Below the pieces are notes generated by a model, which was given only the letters and a program-made list of their open reading frames with translations, made no database searches and had not been told where the DNA came from. Below are positions 44,255 to 51,926 of a stretch of DNA of 64,000 bases, piece by piece (positions within the stretch are counted from its first letter, which is position 1; the number at the start of each line of letters is the position of its first letter). The stretch spans positions 1-64,000 of the forward strand of contig DUEZ01000006.1 of assembly GCA_011174825.1 (NCBI GenBank), written 5' to 3'. The stretch is from Anaerolineae bacterium (lineage in GTDB: Bacteria; Chloroflexota; Anaerolineae; Anaerolineales; E44-bin32). The translations under genes and the position numbers were made by a program.

Positions 44255-45520
44255 GTGGACGAGAAACTACTAAATCTACTCAAGATACCCGCCAGTCGAC
44301 TAGAAGATATCAACTCCCTTCTCCTCGATCCAGATATGACCGTAATGAAGGAATTCCTTGATGTGGTAGCTAAATATGGCACGCCGGAGGAGATCAACCG
44401 CAAAGCAATCGAAGCGAGCAAGTTATCCTCCCTCCGTCAACAAGTTTCCGCAACCAACCCAGAGTACCTCAAAGATTTAGATTGGCTCATCGAACAACGT
44501 GATGCGGGAGCGTTTATCAGCGTAGAGGAGTACCGTCGCGCGGTCCATGGCGAGAAATGGGAGGATATCAGTTTCAATGACGAATTCGCTGTGACACTTG
44601 AGATCAGCGCTTGCCAATATTTCCCTTGGGTCATTGAGGCCGCCAAAAGGTCGATCGAGGAAGGATCACTTGTTCCAGGTCGCTTCATCAGGGTGCGAAA
44701 AATGAAAGAGCAAGAAGCTGACGGTGATCTACCGGCTTTTTCCGCCGCGATGCAGATCATTGGATCGAGTTACGTCGAAACCCTCGATACAAAAGGAACC
44801 GACGGATCCAATGTCCACCTTGGTGGTCCCGAAACCATCACCGGCTATTTCGGAGGAATAGGTCAGCCAAACGAATACGCACTGAAGTGGCTTGATGAGT
44901 ACCTGTACTACTACACCAATTACGGTGTTCGACAAGTTCTCAACGTCAACCCCGGCACCGTCCTGATTGGATACTTGCTCCATCGTCTGGGTGTGGACAT
45001 CGAGTTTAAGATTTCAGTTTATATGGGTAACGATAACCCATATGCCGCTCTCTGGACTCTCATTGGGGCAAAACTCTTCTCTCGGGACGATGGCTCATCA
45101 CCTTTGATCGGTTTTAACTGGAGCAATTCCATCAACAACCAGACGATGGAAATCACCGCACAATTTCGAAAGGCACTCGGATTCGAGGACATCGTCCGCT
45201 TCGAACACCATATTATTGAAACGTGGAAAAGCATCGTTCGCCAGCCGTATAACCGACGGGACGAACTCCTCGAGATTGCAGATCATGTGACCAATATCTC
45301 GGCCAAACATGAGGGTGGTGACCCAGATATTGATCAAACCAGGGCACACCCCTCCGACATCCTCGATTACTTCCGCGATAAGGAAGAGATCATCGCCTCT
45401 GGCGACTGGGAGCATTTGACACTCAATTTTCACGACAAATATGATGCTGTTAACCGAACGGCTAGAGAGTTAACCGAAAGAGGTCTGTCGTTCATTGCCG
45501 CCCAAAACCTCCATCTCTAA
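44255..45520 (+). CDS. Unrecognised conserved-looking enzyme, 421 residues
   Basis: I do not recognise this family. The GTG at 44255, four bases after AGGAGG, is the best start; an in-frame TTG at 44207 lacks a site. The protein is soluble and acidic, without signal peptide or membrane helices. Striking conserved-looking stretches are DTKGTDGSNVHLGGPETITG, YYYTNYGVRQVLNVNPGT, YMGNDNPYAALWTL and GFNWSNSINNQTMEI, rich in Asn, Gly and aromatic residues as in barrel-type active sites. It lies 54 bp after panB with its own ribosome-binding site and is followed by a stem-loop, so the two are probably one operon. A link to ketopantoate or one-carbon chemistry is only a guess. Confidence 0.8.
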   Translation: MDEKLLNLLKIPASRLEDINSLLLDPDMTVMKEFLDVVAKYGTPEEINRKAIEASKLSSLRQQVSATNPEYLKDLDWLIEQRDAGAFISVEEYRRAVHGEKWEDISFNDEFAVTLEISACQYFPWVIEAAKRSIEEGSLVPGRFIRVRKMKEQEADGDLPAFSAAMQIIGSSYVETLDTKGTDGSNVHLGGPETITGYFGGIGQPNEYALKWLDEYLYYYTNYGVRQVLNVNPGTVLIGYLLHRLGVDIEFKISVYMGNDNPYAALWTLIGAKLFSRDDGSSPLIGFNWSNSINNQTMEITAQFRKALGFEDIVRFEHHIIETWKSIVRQPYNRRDELLEIADHVTNISAKHEGGDPDIDQTRAHPSDILDYFRDKEEIIASGDWEHLTLNFHDKYDAVNRTARELTERGLSFIAAQNLHL

Positions 45521-45535
45521 AGAAGCTAAACTGTA

Positions 45536-45560
45536 GGGGCTCCAACTGGCCTGGAGCCCC
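45536..45560 (+). terminator. Stem-loop after the panB operon
   Basis: GGGGCTCCA (45536-45544) and TGGAGCCCC (45552-45560) form a perfect 9-bp stem with a 7-base loop, 16 bp past the stop. The following sequence (tcaatattgttg) is only moderately T-rich. Confidence 0.6.
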
Positions 45561-45624
45561 TCAATATTGTTGTGGCCATAACTAGTACTTTGTCAACTAA
45601 GATTTGAGGCATCATAGCGAAAAA

Positions 45625-45732
45625 GCACCCTGAGACCTTCGACAAGCTCAGGACGAAGCCCGTCGAAGGTTGCGTACCACCGTGATCCTTCGATCCTTTA
45701 GCGCGCTCAGGACGATACAGGCTCAGAATGAC
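45625..45732. repeat. Dispersed repeat fragments of the gacaagctcaggacg type
   Basis: CCTTCGACAAGCTCAGGACGA and CGTCGAAGG are followed by CCTTCGATCC, GCGCTCAGGACGA and CTCAGAATGAC. The same words occur at 181-221 in the opposite strand sense and at 50484-50640. Confidence 0.6.
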
Positions 45733-45776
45733 TTTCGTTTTTGGTATCCGTCGTTTTCATTGTGTTAGAGCACAAC

Positions 45777-46304
45777 ATGGACGATCGAAATTCCATAAGA
45801 ATAACGGCTCAAGACCTCAAGCTGAGTACGCTCATCTTCGGCCTTCTGGCGATCATCGTAACAATCCCACTTCATTTCGTCTTTGAACGCGACCTTTTTA
45901 GAATTTCGTTCTTGTCAATCACTCTCGCCTCGGCCATTTTCTGGGGTATCGTTAGCACGATCTTTATCAACGGATATTGGGACTTATACTATCGATACTT
46001 CTACCCCTCGTGGATACGCCCATTAGCACCTCTAAGCTTCCTGCTCTATAGCTCTTTTGGCTTCGGGATGTGGTGGCTAACATCGCTTCAGAGTCTGCCG
46101 GCTATTTTGACGTATGCTTTCCTCGGTGGATTGCAGGGTATGCTCGAACATGCACTTGCGATCCATGGATTACGAATCTTGGAAAAGGTCCCACTGTTAC
46201 AGGATTTAAAATCCGGACCGGTTCTGCTCTTCTCTTTTTTTGAGTATGCTTTCTATTGGTCACTGATTGGGTGGATAGCCCTGGGGATATCAAAATTGTT
46301 GTAA
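45777..46304 (+). CDS. Integral membrane protein of unknown function
   Basis: The 175-residue product (start ATG 45777; an in-frame start at 45741 would add twelve residues) has about five hydrophobic helices with loops rich in aromatic residues (YWDLYYRYFYPSW). No catalytic motif is visible and I do not recognise the family. It is isolated between a repeat-bearing gap and a convergent lipoprotein gene. Codon use and the absence of a competing frame support it as real. Confidence 0.62.
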   Translation: MDDRNSIRITAQDLKLSTLIFGLLAIIVTIPLHFVFERDLFRISFLSITLASAIFWGIVSTIFINGYWDLYYRYFYPSWIRPLAPLSFLLYSSFGFGMWWLTSLQSLPAILTYAFLGGLQGMLEHALAIHGLRILEKVPLLQDLKSGPVLLFSFFEYAFYWSLIGWIALGISKLL

Positions 46305-46375
46305 AAGGAGCAATCAATATTCGAGAAGTCAGCCAGGTTTCTCAGAGCGATCAGTAGGATCTGGGGAGCGTCATC

Positions 46376-46885
46376 CTACGGATTAGGTGTTGGGGGGGCA
46401 TCTCGGAGTGGTACGCTATCGATGAAACCTGCTAGATCTACTGCTTCGTACCATACCCATCCGTCTCTACCCTCCCCGATCCGCTGTATATACCACCATG
46501 TCCCGCTGACAGGGTTTTCGTATCGACCAATGATGTCCGCGGTCTGACCTTCATAAAAGATATCAATTTGGTTGTATGCTTCATCTGGACCGTTGCGTAT
46601 CTTTGCATTGTATTTCGCTATTGCAATGGGTGGGCCAAGGGTTTCGGTGGGCTCAGGGGTAGGAGTTGGGGGGGTGGCCGTAGGAGAGGGCGGTATTGGC
46701 GTCGGAGGAGGCGTTAGGGCCGTCGCTTGTCTAGTCAGCTCAGCATGGGCTTTTGCAGTACTTATCACCTCCTCGCCTGATCGTGTAGGTGTTGAATTCA
46801 TCTCATCTACGGGAGTGCATCCGAGAAGCAGTAAGCAGAGGAGAATGAATAAGAACAACCTATTGATCTTTGGCATAAGTCTCAT
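46376..46885 (-). CDS. Lipoprotein with bacterial SH3 domain
   Basis: The start at 46885 (or 46876) opens a signal peptide with a Leu-rich core and lipobox LLLGC, so the 169-residue product is exported and anchored. A Thr/Pro linker (PTPIPPSPTATPPTPTP) follows. The C-terminal 70 residues are an SH3b fold with AKIRNGPDEAYNQI, GQTADIIGR and WWYIQRIGEGRDGWVW. Such domains often bind cell wall. It is transcribed divergently from the 324-residue hypothetical gene, with about 155 bp between them. Confidence 0.82.
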   Translation of the reverse strand: MRLMPKINRLFLFILLCLLLLGCTPVDEMNSTPTRSGEEVISTAKAHAELTRQATALTPPPTPIPPSPTATPPTPTPEPTETLGPPIAIAKYNAKIRNGPDEAYNQIDIFYEGQTADIIGRYENPVSGTWWYIQRIGEGRDGWVWYEAVDLAGFIDSVPLRDAPPTPNP

Positions 46886-47040
46886 GTGAAAAACTCGGTC
46901 CAGCCCCTCCGCTGGATCTTCGTTAGTGTCATAGAAGAGCATGCCGACGAGTATACCGCAGTCCCTGGAGTGTGTCATCAAGTTGATGGTACAACCGTCC
47001 TCTCACGAAGAAAAAAGCCCCATGCTATGATAAAAAACGT

Positions 47041-48015
47041 ATGGAAAATCCATCCAAACGGGCTTGGGATTCCCCTTCGCCTTCAACCGAGGCACGGACA
47101 TCTCCTCCAGATGTCTCACAAGATGAATCCCAGAGACTGAACCCAGAGCTTGATGCCGCCATCAAACGGTTGCGGACTGCGCGTACGCAATTCATCTCCG
47201 CCGCAATCGCGTTCTGCGACGGGTTGATAAGTGACGGGCAGCTTCGGGCCACCAGGGAATTATTACGCGAGAAGGAGATCTTAGTTGAGCAGCTCGCAAA
47301 AGGTGATGAAATACCCATCATCGAAGAACCCCTTCCTGAAGGACCACCTCAAGAATTAGAGGTCGTTGACACGGGGCCACTCGAAACTGAGGTTGAGGTG
47401 GATCTCACGCTTCCAGAAGACCTCACCCCAGATCTCAAGTCAAAGCTCGAAGAGTTAAACAGAAAATATGAACGTCTAAAAGAGGATTATAAACGGGGCC
47501 ATATCAACGCAACTCAGTACAATGCGATCCGGGCGCACTATCTTGAACAACGAGAGGTTGCGCTAAGGCTTCGAGAAACACATCCAGATAGTGACCGCTG
47601 GCAAGTGGTGCTCGAAGAGGGAAAGACGACCTTCCTCATGCAATTGAACGAGGCCGCGTGCATCAGTGTGGGCATATATGACATCAAATCTCGGGAACGG
47701 ATTTTCGTTCAAGGGGACATGCCGGTACCTGCAGAGGCATCCATGTCGCTACTCAGCACTTTCGGAAGCTCCAAGATAGATCCCTCTTCAGATCGAATGT
47801 ACGCAACGCAAATCGAGGATGGTTCCGCCTTGCTGCTCATCCCCGGGGTGCATACGGTTTGCTTGGTCGCGTTCACCCAACCTCCACCCGATTGGCAGGT
47901 AAGAGCGTTGCGTGAAGTCCATCGCCATTTTGAAACCGCCAACATGAGCGCACTCGGTCAAGGCAAGCGGCAATCCCTCATCTTTCCCAACATGAAACGC
48001 TTCATACGGGCCTGA
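47041..48015 (+). CDS. Hypothetical cytoplasmic protein, 324 residues
   Basis: I do not recognise this protein. The first 45 residues are Ser/Pro-rich and disordered-looking. Residues 35-90 and 135-185 form charged helices, probably coiled coil. The last 130 residues look like a compact alpha/beta domain (VVLEEGKTTFLMQLNEAACISVGIYD, then IEDGSALLLIPGVHTVCLVAF) that could suit a GAF- or roadblock-like sensor, but no signature settles it. It has no signal peptide. A ribosome-binding site before ATG 47041 is weak. Confidence 0.68.
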   Translation: MENPSKRAWDSPSPSTEARTSPPDVSQDESQRLNPELDAAIKRLRTARTQFISAAIAFCDGLISDGQLRATRELLREKEILVEQLAKGDEIPIIEEPLPEGPPQELEVVDTGPLETEVEVDLTLPEDLTPDLKSKLEELNRKYERLKEDYKRGHINATQYNAIRAHYLEQREVALRLRETHPDSDRWQVVLEEGKTTFLMQLNEAACISVGIYDIKSRERIFVQGDMPVPAEASMSLLSTFGSSKIDPSSDRMYATQIEDGSALLLIPGVHTVCLVAFTQPPPDWQVRALREVHRHFETANMSALGQGKRQSLIFPNMKRFIRA

Positions 48016-48157
48016 TCCTCAAACGATCTTCTCCCAGCTTCTTTTCCCCCATAACATTAAACGCTCAAATCGATCTATTTGTACGTTGAAAATAGTTGTA
48101 AGTTGGTACACCACCTACAGGACTGGACCATTAAGTATATGTAGGGGCAATTCGTGA

Positions 48158-48222
48158 TGTACAACCCGGGGACATGGGTTACAGTTCGACCTCAGGACAT
48201 AGGTAACACTTTCAACATCACA
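48158..48222. repeat. Possible IS481-type element end (remnant)
   Basis: The minus strand reads AAAGTGTTACCTATGTCC, then GGTCGAACTGTAACCCATG and TCCCCGGG. Words of this kind, with repeated 'taac-c-tatgtcc' units, are familiar from the ends of IS481-family insertion sequences. No transposase frame is adjacent. The remaining 48016-48157 shows nothing else beyond a short GTAGGGGCAATTCG word. Confidence 0.3.
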
Positions 48223-48225
48223 GTC

Positions 48226-48588
48226 CTAATCTGTTAGACCCCCAGTCCACTCTTCATACGCAGTAAATTGAATCTCATCGGGATCATCTGTCAGGAACGC
48301 GGACAGGATTTCCTCCCAAGCCCGCCAATTCTCTGGATAATCATTCTTCTCTTTCGGATGCTCAGGGGAACCCCAAAGCCTCTCCCATGCCTGACGATCC
48401 ACATAGACCCAAATTCCTACGTAACATCCTCGGCGTGAACCTTTTATTCCCTTTAACATATGATAACCGAGCAGTCCCGGAAGCTGAAACAGACCCCGCC
48501 TTTCAGCCTCTTGGATGGCCTTATGAAATGATTTCTCATCTACGGTAGATTTGAGGACATATTCATGAACGCTGATAATCTTAGCCAT
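48226..48588 (-). CDS. Small protein with dimeric alpha-beta barrel-like features
   Basis: The 120-residue product starts at ATG 48588, with GGAG about ten bases upstream; the in-frame TTG at 48603 is less likely. It begins MAKIISVHEYVLK and has HMLKGIKGSRRGCYVGIWVYVDRQAWERLW, an arrangement of strand, helix and Trp-rich segment like that of antibiotic-biosynthesis-monooxygenase or EthD-type ferredoxin-fold proteins. No catalytic residue can be assigned. It stands alone. Confidence 0.65.
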   Translation of the reverse strand: MAKIISVHEYVLKSTVDEKSFHKAIQEAERRGLFQLPGLLGYHMLKGIKGSRRGCYVGIWVYVDRQAWERLWGSPEHPKEKNDYPENWRAWEEILSAFLTDDPDEIQFTAYEEWTGGLTD

Positions 48589-48759
48589 TCGATCCAACTC
48601 CAATCACGAAAACGAGCTCCACTTGAGTAGCCGCTCTCCCCCCTGACTAGAAGATCCGTTATTAGGCCGTAAACTCGTGCTTAAATCCATTTAGGATACC
48701 CATGATCACAGCCGTGGTTCTCTCTCAAGAGATGTATTCGGCAATGAGGACAAGACACC

Positions 48760-50235
48760 CTATTCAATTGGGGGATTGAAGTAGTTATAGACTGCCTGGG
48801 ATAGACCAGCGACCAAGTTTTTGGTCGGTTCCCAAATCATCTCTGGTGTATTCCATAGAAATACGGATAGGACATAATCACCACCGGGTGAGAAAACGAT
48901 CCCAGCGTCACTGACCATATCCAATGGTGAGGATGTCCAACCATGTTTGTGGGCGACACGTGTTCCCAGGGGAACACCTGCTTCGATAAGCACGGCGATT
49001 TTATTCTGAGCTAAGAGGTTGAGGAGAGTAGTACATTCCCCTTGAGTGATCTGATCCGGGAACACAGCTAAAAGCGTTCCTCCACCATTGGCACAATCGT
49101 AGATATCTCCAAGCAACATACCTATCTCTGTCGCGGTCGTTTGGTTTAAAGGATCGGGGGCAGTATTAATGTCGGCTCTTTGATTTCCTGGTGTTTCACG
49201 ATATACCCCTGATATTGGAATTGCGGGGGGATGATACCACGCGTCAAGAAAAGAACTTTCAAGACCTATCTGCATTAGGATTTCAGTCACCAAGAGAGGT
49301 CCCGTTTCTTTGTCTAGACGTTCCATCAGCCAATCAGCCGGGTCGTTTCCGGAGAGGGTTATCATCTCTACCAGCCAGCGATCAGCTTCGGGGTCAACAG
49401 GATGATCAAAATAACGCAAGAATGCAGTTGCGATACCGATCTTAATCGTTGACGCTGCGGTAAATGCAATATCGGGCTCGATAGGGATGTCTCGGTTTTG
49501 AAAATATGCAAAGTGGAGCTTCTCAGCGGTACGCAAGTCAAAGATGTAAAGAACAACCAGGCCATCAAAATCGGCAACATCGATATTCTGCTTGAGCAAA
49601 ATCTCGAGCGTTTCAAGCGTCGGTCGTGGCGCTTCATCCGGCACAATAGGTAGCGTTAGACGGCGATTGTAAGGGATTTGTAGTACTTCAGCGATGAGTT
49701 CTTCCGCCCGAGAGATATCGAGCACCTGGCCTGGTTTTCCTGCAGTGAAACTCGGACTCCCTGGGACAGGTTCGGCTGGGAGAGATGGTTCGTCATAACG
49801 AGCTGCGATGTCGCGTAATGTAAACTCAAGCTGGACAGGAGAATAATCTGCCCTCAGTGGAATCGCAGTTGCTTCTCCAGGCCTGTTCCATAGGAAACCC
49901 CAAAAACCTGACCAGAAATCAGTACCGGTACGTTCCAATTCAGCTGCAGCTAGCATAACCTCGGTATCGAGCCTGAATCCAACACTTGCTGGATTGAGCA
50001 GAATCGATTGGTCATCGTACATGATCTCTATGGGTGTGCTGTAGACTTGCAGTAGTTGCTCAAGAGCACCAGATTGGCTCAATCCCCCGACAGGGACGCC
50101 AGCGATGGTGAGACCCTCTGGCATCCGGGCGCGCTTTCGGCTGAATGCGACCAGCTCATAGAAAAATAAAGCGACAGCTGCCAGGAGCAGTCCGATGGAA
50201 ACCCACCTTAAGATGTTTGGCCCACCTCTACGCAC
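48760..50235 (-). CDS. Class A beta-lactamase-like serine hydrolase with N-terminal peptidoglycan-binding-like domain
   Basis: The 491-residue protein starts at GTG 50235 after GGAGGG. One membrane segment (about residues 10-30) anchors it outside the cell membrane. Residues 40-200 resemble the domain found beside VanW and L,D-transpeptidase domains (MPEGLTIAGVPVGGLS, then LNPASVGFRLD). The C-terminal half has SxxK as STIK in FTAASTIKIGIA, SxN as SGN in TLSGNDPADWLME, and the KTG box as KHG in AHKHGWTSSP. It likely acts on peptidoglycan or a beta-lactam. True lactamase activity is uncertain because the Glu166 region is not evident. Confidence 0.83.
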   Translation of the reverse strand: MRRGGPNILRWVSIGLLLAAVALFFYELVAFSRKRARMPEGLTIAGVPVGGLSQSGALEQLLQVYSTPIEIMYDDQSILLNPASVGFRLDTEVMLAAAELERTGTDFWSGFWGFLWNRPGEATAIPLRADYSPVQLEFTLRDIAARYDEPSLPAEPVPGSPSFTAGKPGQVLDISRAEELIAEVLQIPYNRRLTLPIVPDEAPRPTLETLEILLKQNIDVADFDGLVVLYIFDLRTAEKLHFAYFQNRDIPIEPDIAFTAASTIKIGIATAFLRYFDHPVDPEADRWLVEMITLSGNDPADWLMERLDKETGPLLVTEILMQIGLESSFLDAWYHPPAIPISGVYRETPGNQRADINTAPDPLNQTTATEIGMLLGDIYDCANGGGTLLAVFPDQITQGECTTLLNLLAQNKIAVLIEAGVPLGTRVAHKHGWTSSPLDMVSDAGIVFSPGGDYVLSVFLWNTPEMIWEPTKNLVAGLSQAVYNYFNPPIE

Positions 50236-50677
50236 TCACCCTCCAACCACGAGAGTATAACACGGCAGTAAAGAACCCGAGGTGCTAACAGTGTGGTTGT
50301 CGTCTCTTCAAGATCCTTGCTTGGTTTTTATCTTTCTACACCTTACGATACTATTGGATAGCATTTCGCATTGAGCTGTCGAGAATCGAGGTCATCACGT
50401 CCTGTCTCAATCGCTCAAGCTCCCCCAAGACGGGTTCAGAATACAAACGAGATTCCTACGCAGAATGTTTTCTATCATCTGTTAAGAACAGTCATCCTTC
50501 GCCAAGCTCAGGACGCCGACGGGGTGGCGAAGGGCTTAATTTGAATCGTGTAGGGGCGGTTCGCGAACCGCCCCTACGATGTTGTAGATTGGGAAGCTGA
50601 CTTTTAATGTCATCCTGAGTGGAACGAAACGTCTCGTGTTAGTAACTGGAAGACGATTTCCTACCATTCAAAGAAAA
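50236..50677. other. Intergenic region with palindromic repeats
   Basis: No gene is seen. A fragment CATCCTTCGCCAAGCTCAGG begins at 50490, a perfect 28-bp palindrome lies at 50550-50577, and GTCATCCTGAGTGGAACGAAACG lies at 50611-50633. All belong to repeat families found elsewhere in the window. Confidence 0.65.
50550..50577. repeat. Perfect 28-bp palindrome
   Basis: GTAGGGGCGGTTCG and its exact complement join without a loop. Related GTAGGGG-type hairpins lie at 16807-16832 and, less closely, at 35-85. As RNA it could form a strong hairpin, but no gene ends directly before it; the nearest minus-strand stop is 100 bp away at 50678. Confidence 0.8.
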
Positions 50678-51325
50678 TTACCCAAAGAAGCGGAGTACCT
50701 CCGGCAATATGTTGGCAAAACCATGCGCACCCCAAGATGCCCAGATAGAGCCACGCTTCTCCATCAACCACCCCGCCAGGATGCCAAAGAGAAAGATGCT
50801 TATCAAATGAAGATAACCTTGTGCCCAATGACCCGGGTGGAGAGCAAAGAGAATCCCTTGAACAAGGATTGCAGGCCATTTTCCGACGCGTAACCGAAGA
50901 GCCCGCCCTAAATACCCCCGGAAGAAGGTCTCCTCAACAAGGGGAATAATGACCAGCGCGCCAATCCAGCTAAAAACTCCCCAACCAATTCGAGCCCATC
51001 CAGACCAAAGATTGAACGCCATACTCAATCCACGCCAGATGCCTCCCGCGACCATTCCCCAGCCATAATCAGCCAGTCCTCGATCCCGTGTGTAACCAAA
51101 CATGGATGGAGAACCTCGGACCACAAGAAGCGTCACCCATGGGATGACGGCTAGGACGAGGCTCCATATTAGAAGGAAAATCTGAGCAGATCCTAGCCAG
51201 CCTGTAACCGTTAATAAATCAACGACCAATATAAAAATAAGGCCTGGTAGGATCGCCCAAAGCGGTAAGGCGGAATATAGGTCACCACTCCCTTTATCAA
51301 CCGATTGTTTGGTCATGGACTGCAA
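50678..51325 (-). CDS. CPBP-family intramembrane protease (short type)
   Basis: The 215-residue membrane protein has about seven helices. EE at residues 131-132 in VEETFFRGYLG, His163 in LFALHPGH and His201 in WGAHGFANIL make the CPBP active-site set. TTG at 51325 with GAGGA upstream is the likely start; ATG 51316 is the alternative. It starts one base after the stop of a 132-residue hypothetical gene, so the two are translationally coupled. It differs from the longer CPBP protein at 6155-7093, which has an extra N-terminal membrane region. Confidence 0.87.
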   Translation of the reverse strand: MQSMTKQSVDKGSGDLYSALPLWAILPGLIFILVVDLLTVTGWLGSAQIFLLIWSLVLAVIPWVTLLVVRGSPSMFGYTRDRGLADYGWGMVAGGIWRGLSMAFNLWSGWARIGWGVFSWIGALVIIPLVEETFFRGYLGRALRLRVGKWPAILVQGILFALHPGHWAQGYLHLISIFLFGILAGWLMEKRGSIWASWGAHGFANILPEVLRFFG

Positions 51326-51326
51326 T

Positions 51327-51725
51327 TCATATCCTCGAAAGGATCACTTTTTCTGGCGTGATCTCGAATTCCCAATAACCGACATCTCCGAAATCATATA
51401 TTACGCACAATGACTCTCTCTCACGCTCAACCGCATCGAGACGAATGGATCGTCGAAACTTGAATGTCACCAACGATTCATCCCACTCTCCCTGCAACTC
51501 CGGATCGTATGAGTCGGGAGGATCCAGTGCGCGCTCGATTTCACATTCATCCAGGAGAAGCCGCAAAATTGCTTCAGGAGCACTCACAGACCAGAGAAGG
51601 CTGGCCTGGGCTTGTTGCTCGATCTCCTCTCGTTTTTCCTCTTCAGATAATTCCCACTGCACTGGGGACCAGATCCCAGGCAAGTCATCGATGTACATCG
51701 TTTCCGGATCTACTACACCAGGCAT
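51327..51725 (-). CDS. Hypothetical protein, 132 residues
   Basis: This acidic soluble protein starts at ATG 51725, eight bases after GAGGAG. It has an N-terminal Pro/Trp segment (DDLPGIWSPVQWELSEEEKREEIEQQAQ), a helix with a conserved-looking ILRLLLDECEIERAL, and beta strands toward the end. I do not recognise the family. Its stop is one base from the start of the CPBP protease, suggesting that the two are made together. Confidence 0.7.
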   Translation of the reverse strand: MPGVVDPETMYIDDLPGIWSPVQWELSEEEKREEIEQQAQASLLWSVSAPEAILRLLLDECEIERALDPPDSYDPELQGEWDESLVTFKFRRSIRLDAVERERESLCVIYDFGDVGYWEFEITPEKVILSRI

Positions 51726-51852
51726 ACTCAATCTCCTCTGGGAGGACTACTTAAGGGGCATTAATGGCAACGATCACGGTGAAAGTATTTAATCCATGAT
51801 TCCCGATAGGATGGTTTATTTTCCATTGCCTCAGCTCCCCTCTATCGATAAC

Positions 51853-51878
51853 ATCGCACCCTAAAGGGTGCGGTTACA
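51853..51878 (+). repeat. Partial dispersed repeat, copy D
   Basis: ATCGCACCCTAAAGGGTGCGGTTACA matches the right half of the 242-295 element. It lies between the hypothetical gene and the 3' end of valS. Confidence 0.65.
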
Positions 51879-51926
51879 TTACGGCTGATTGACTGAGCGC
51901 CCAGGTGCCCAAGCGCCTAAATGTCA

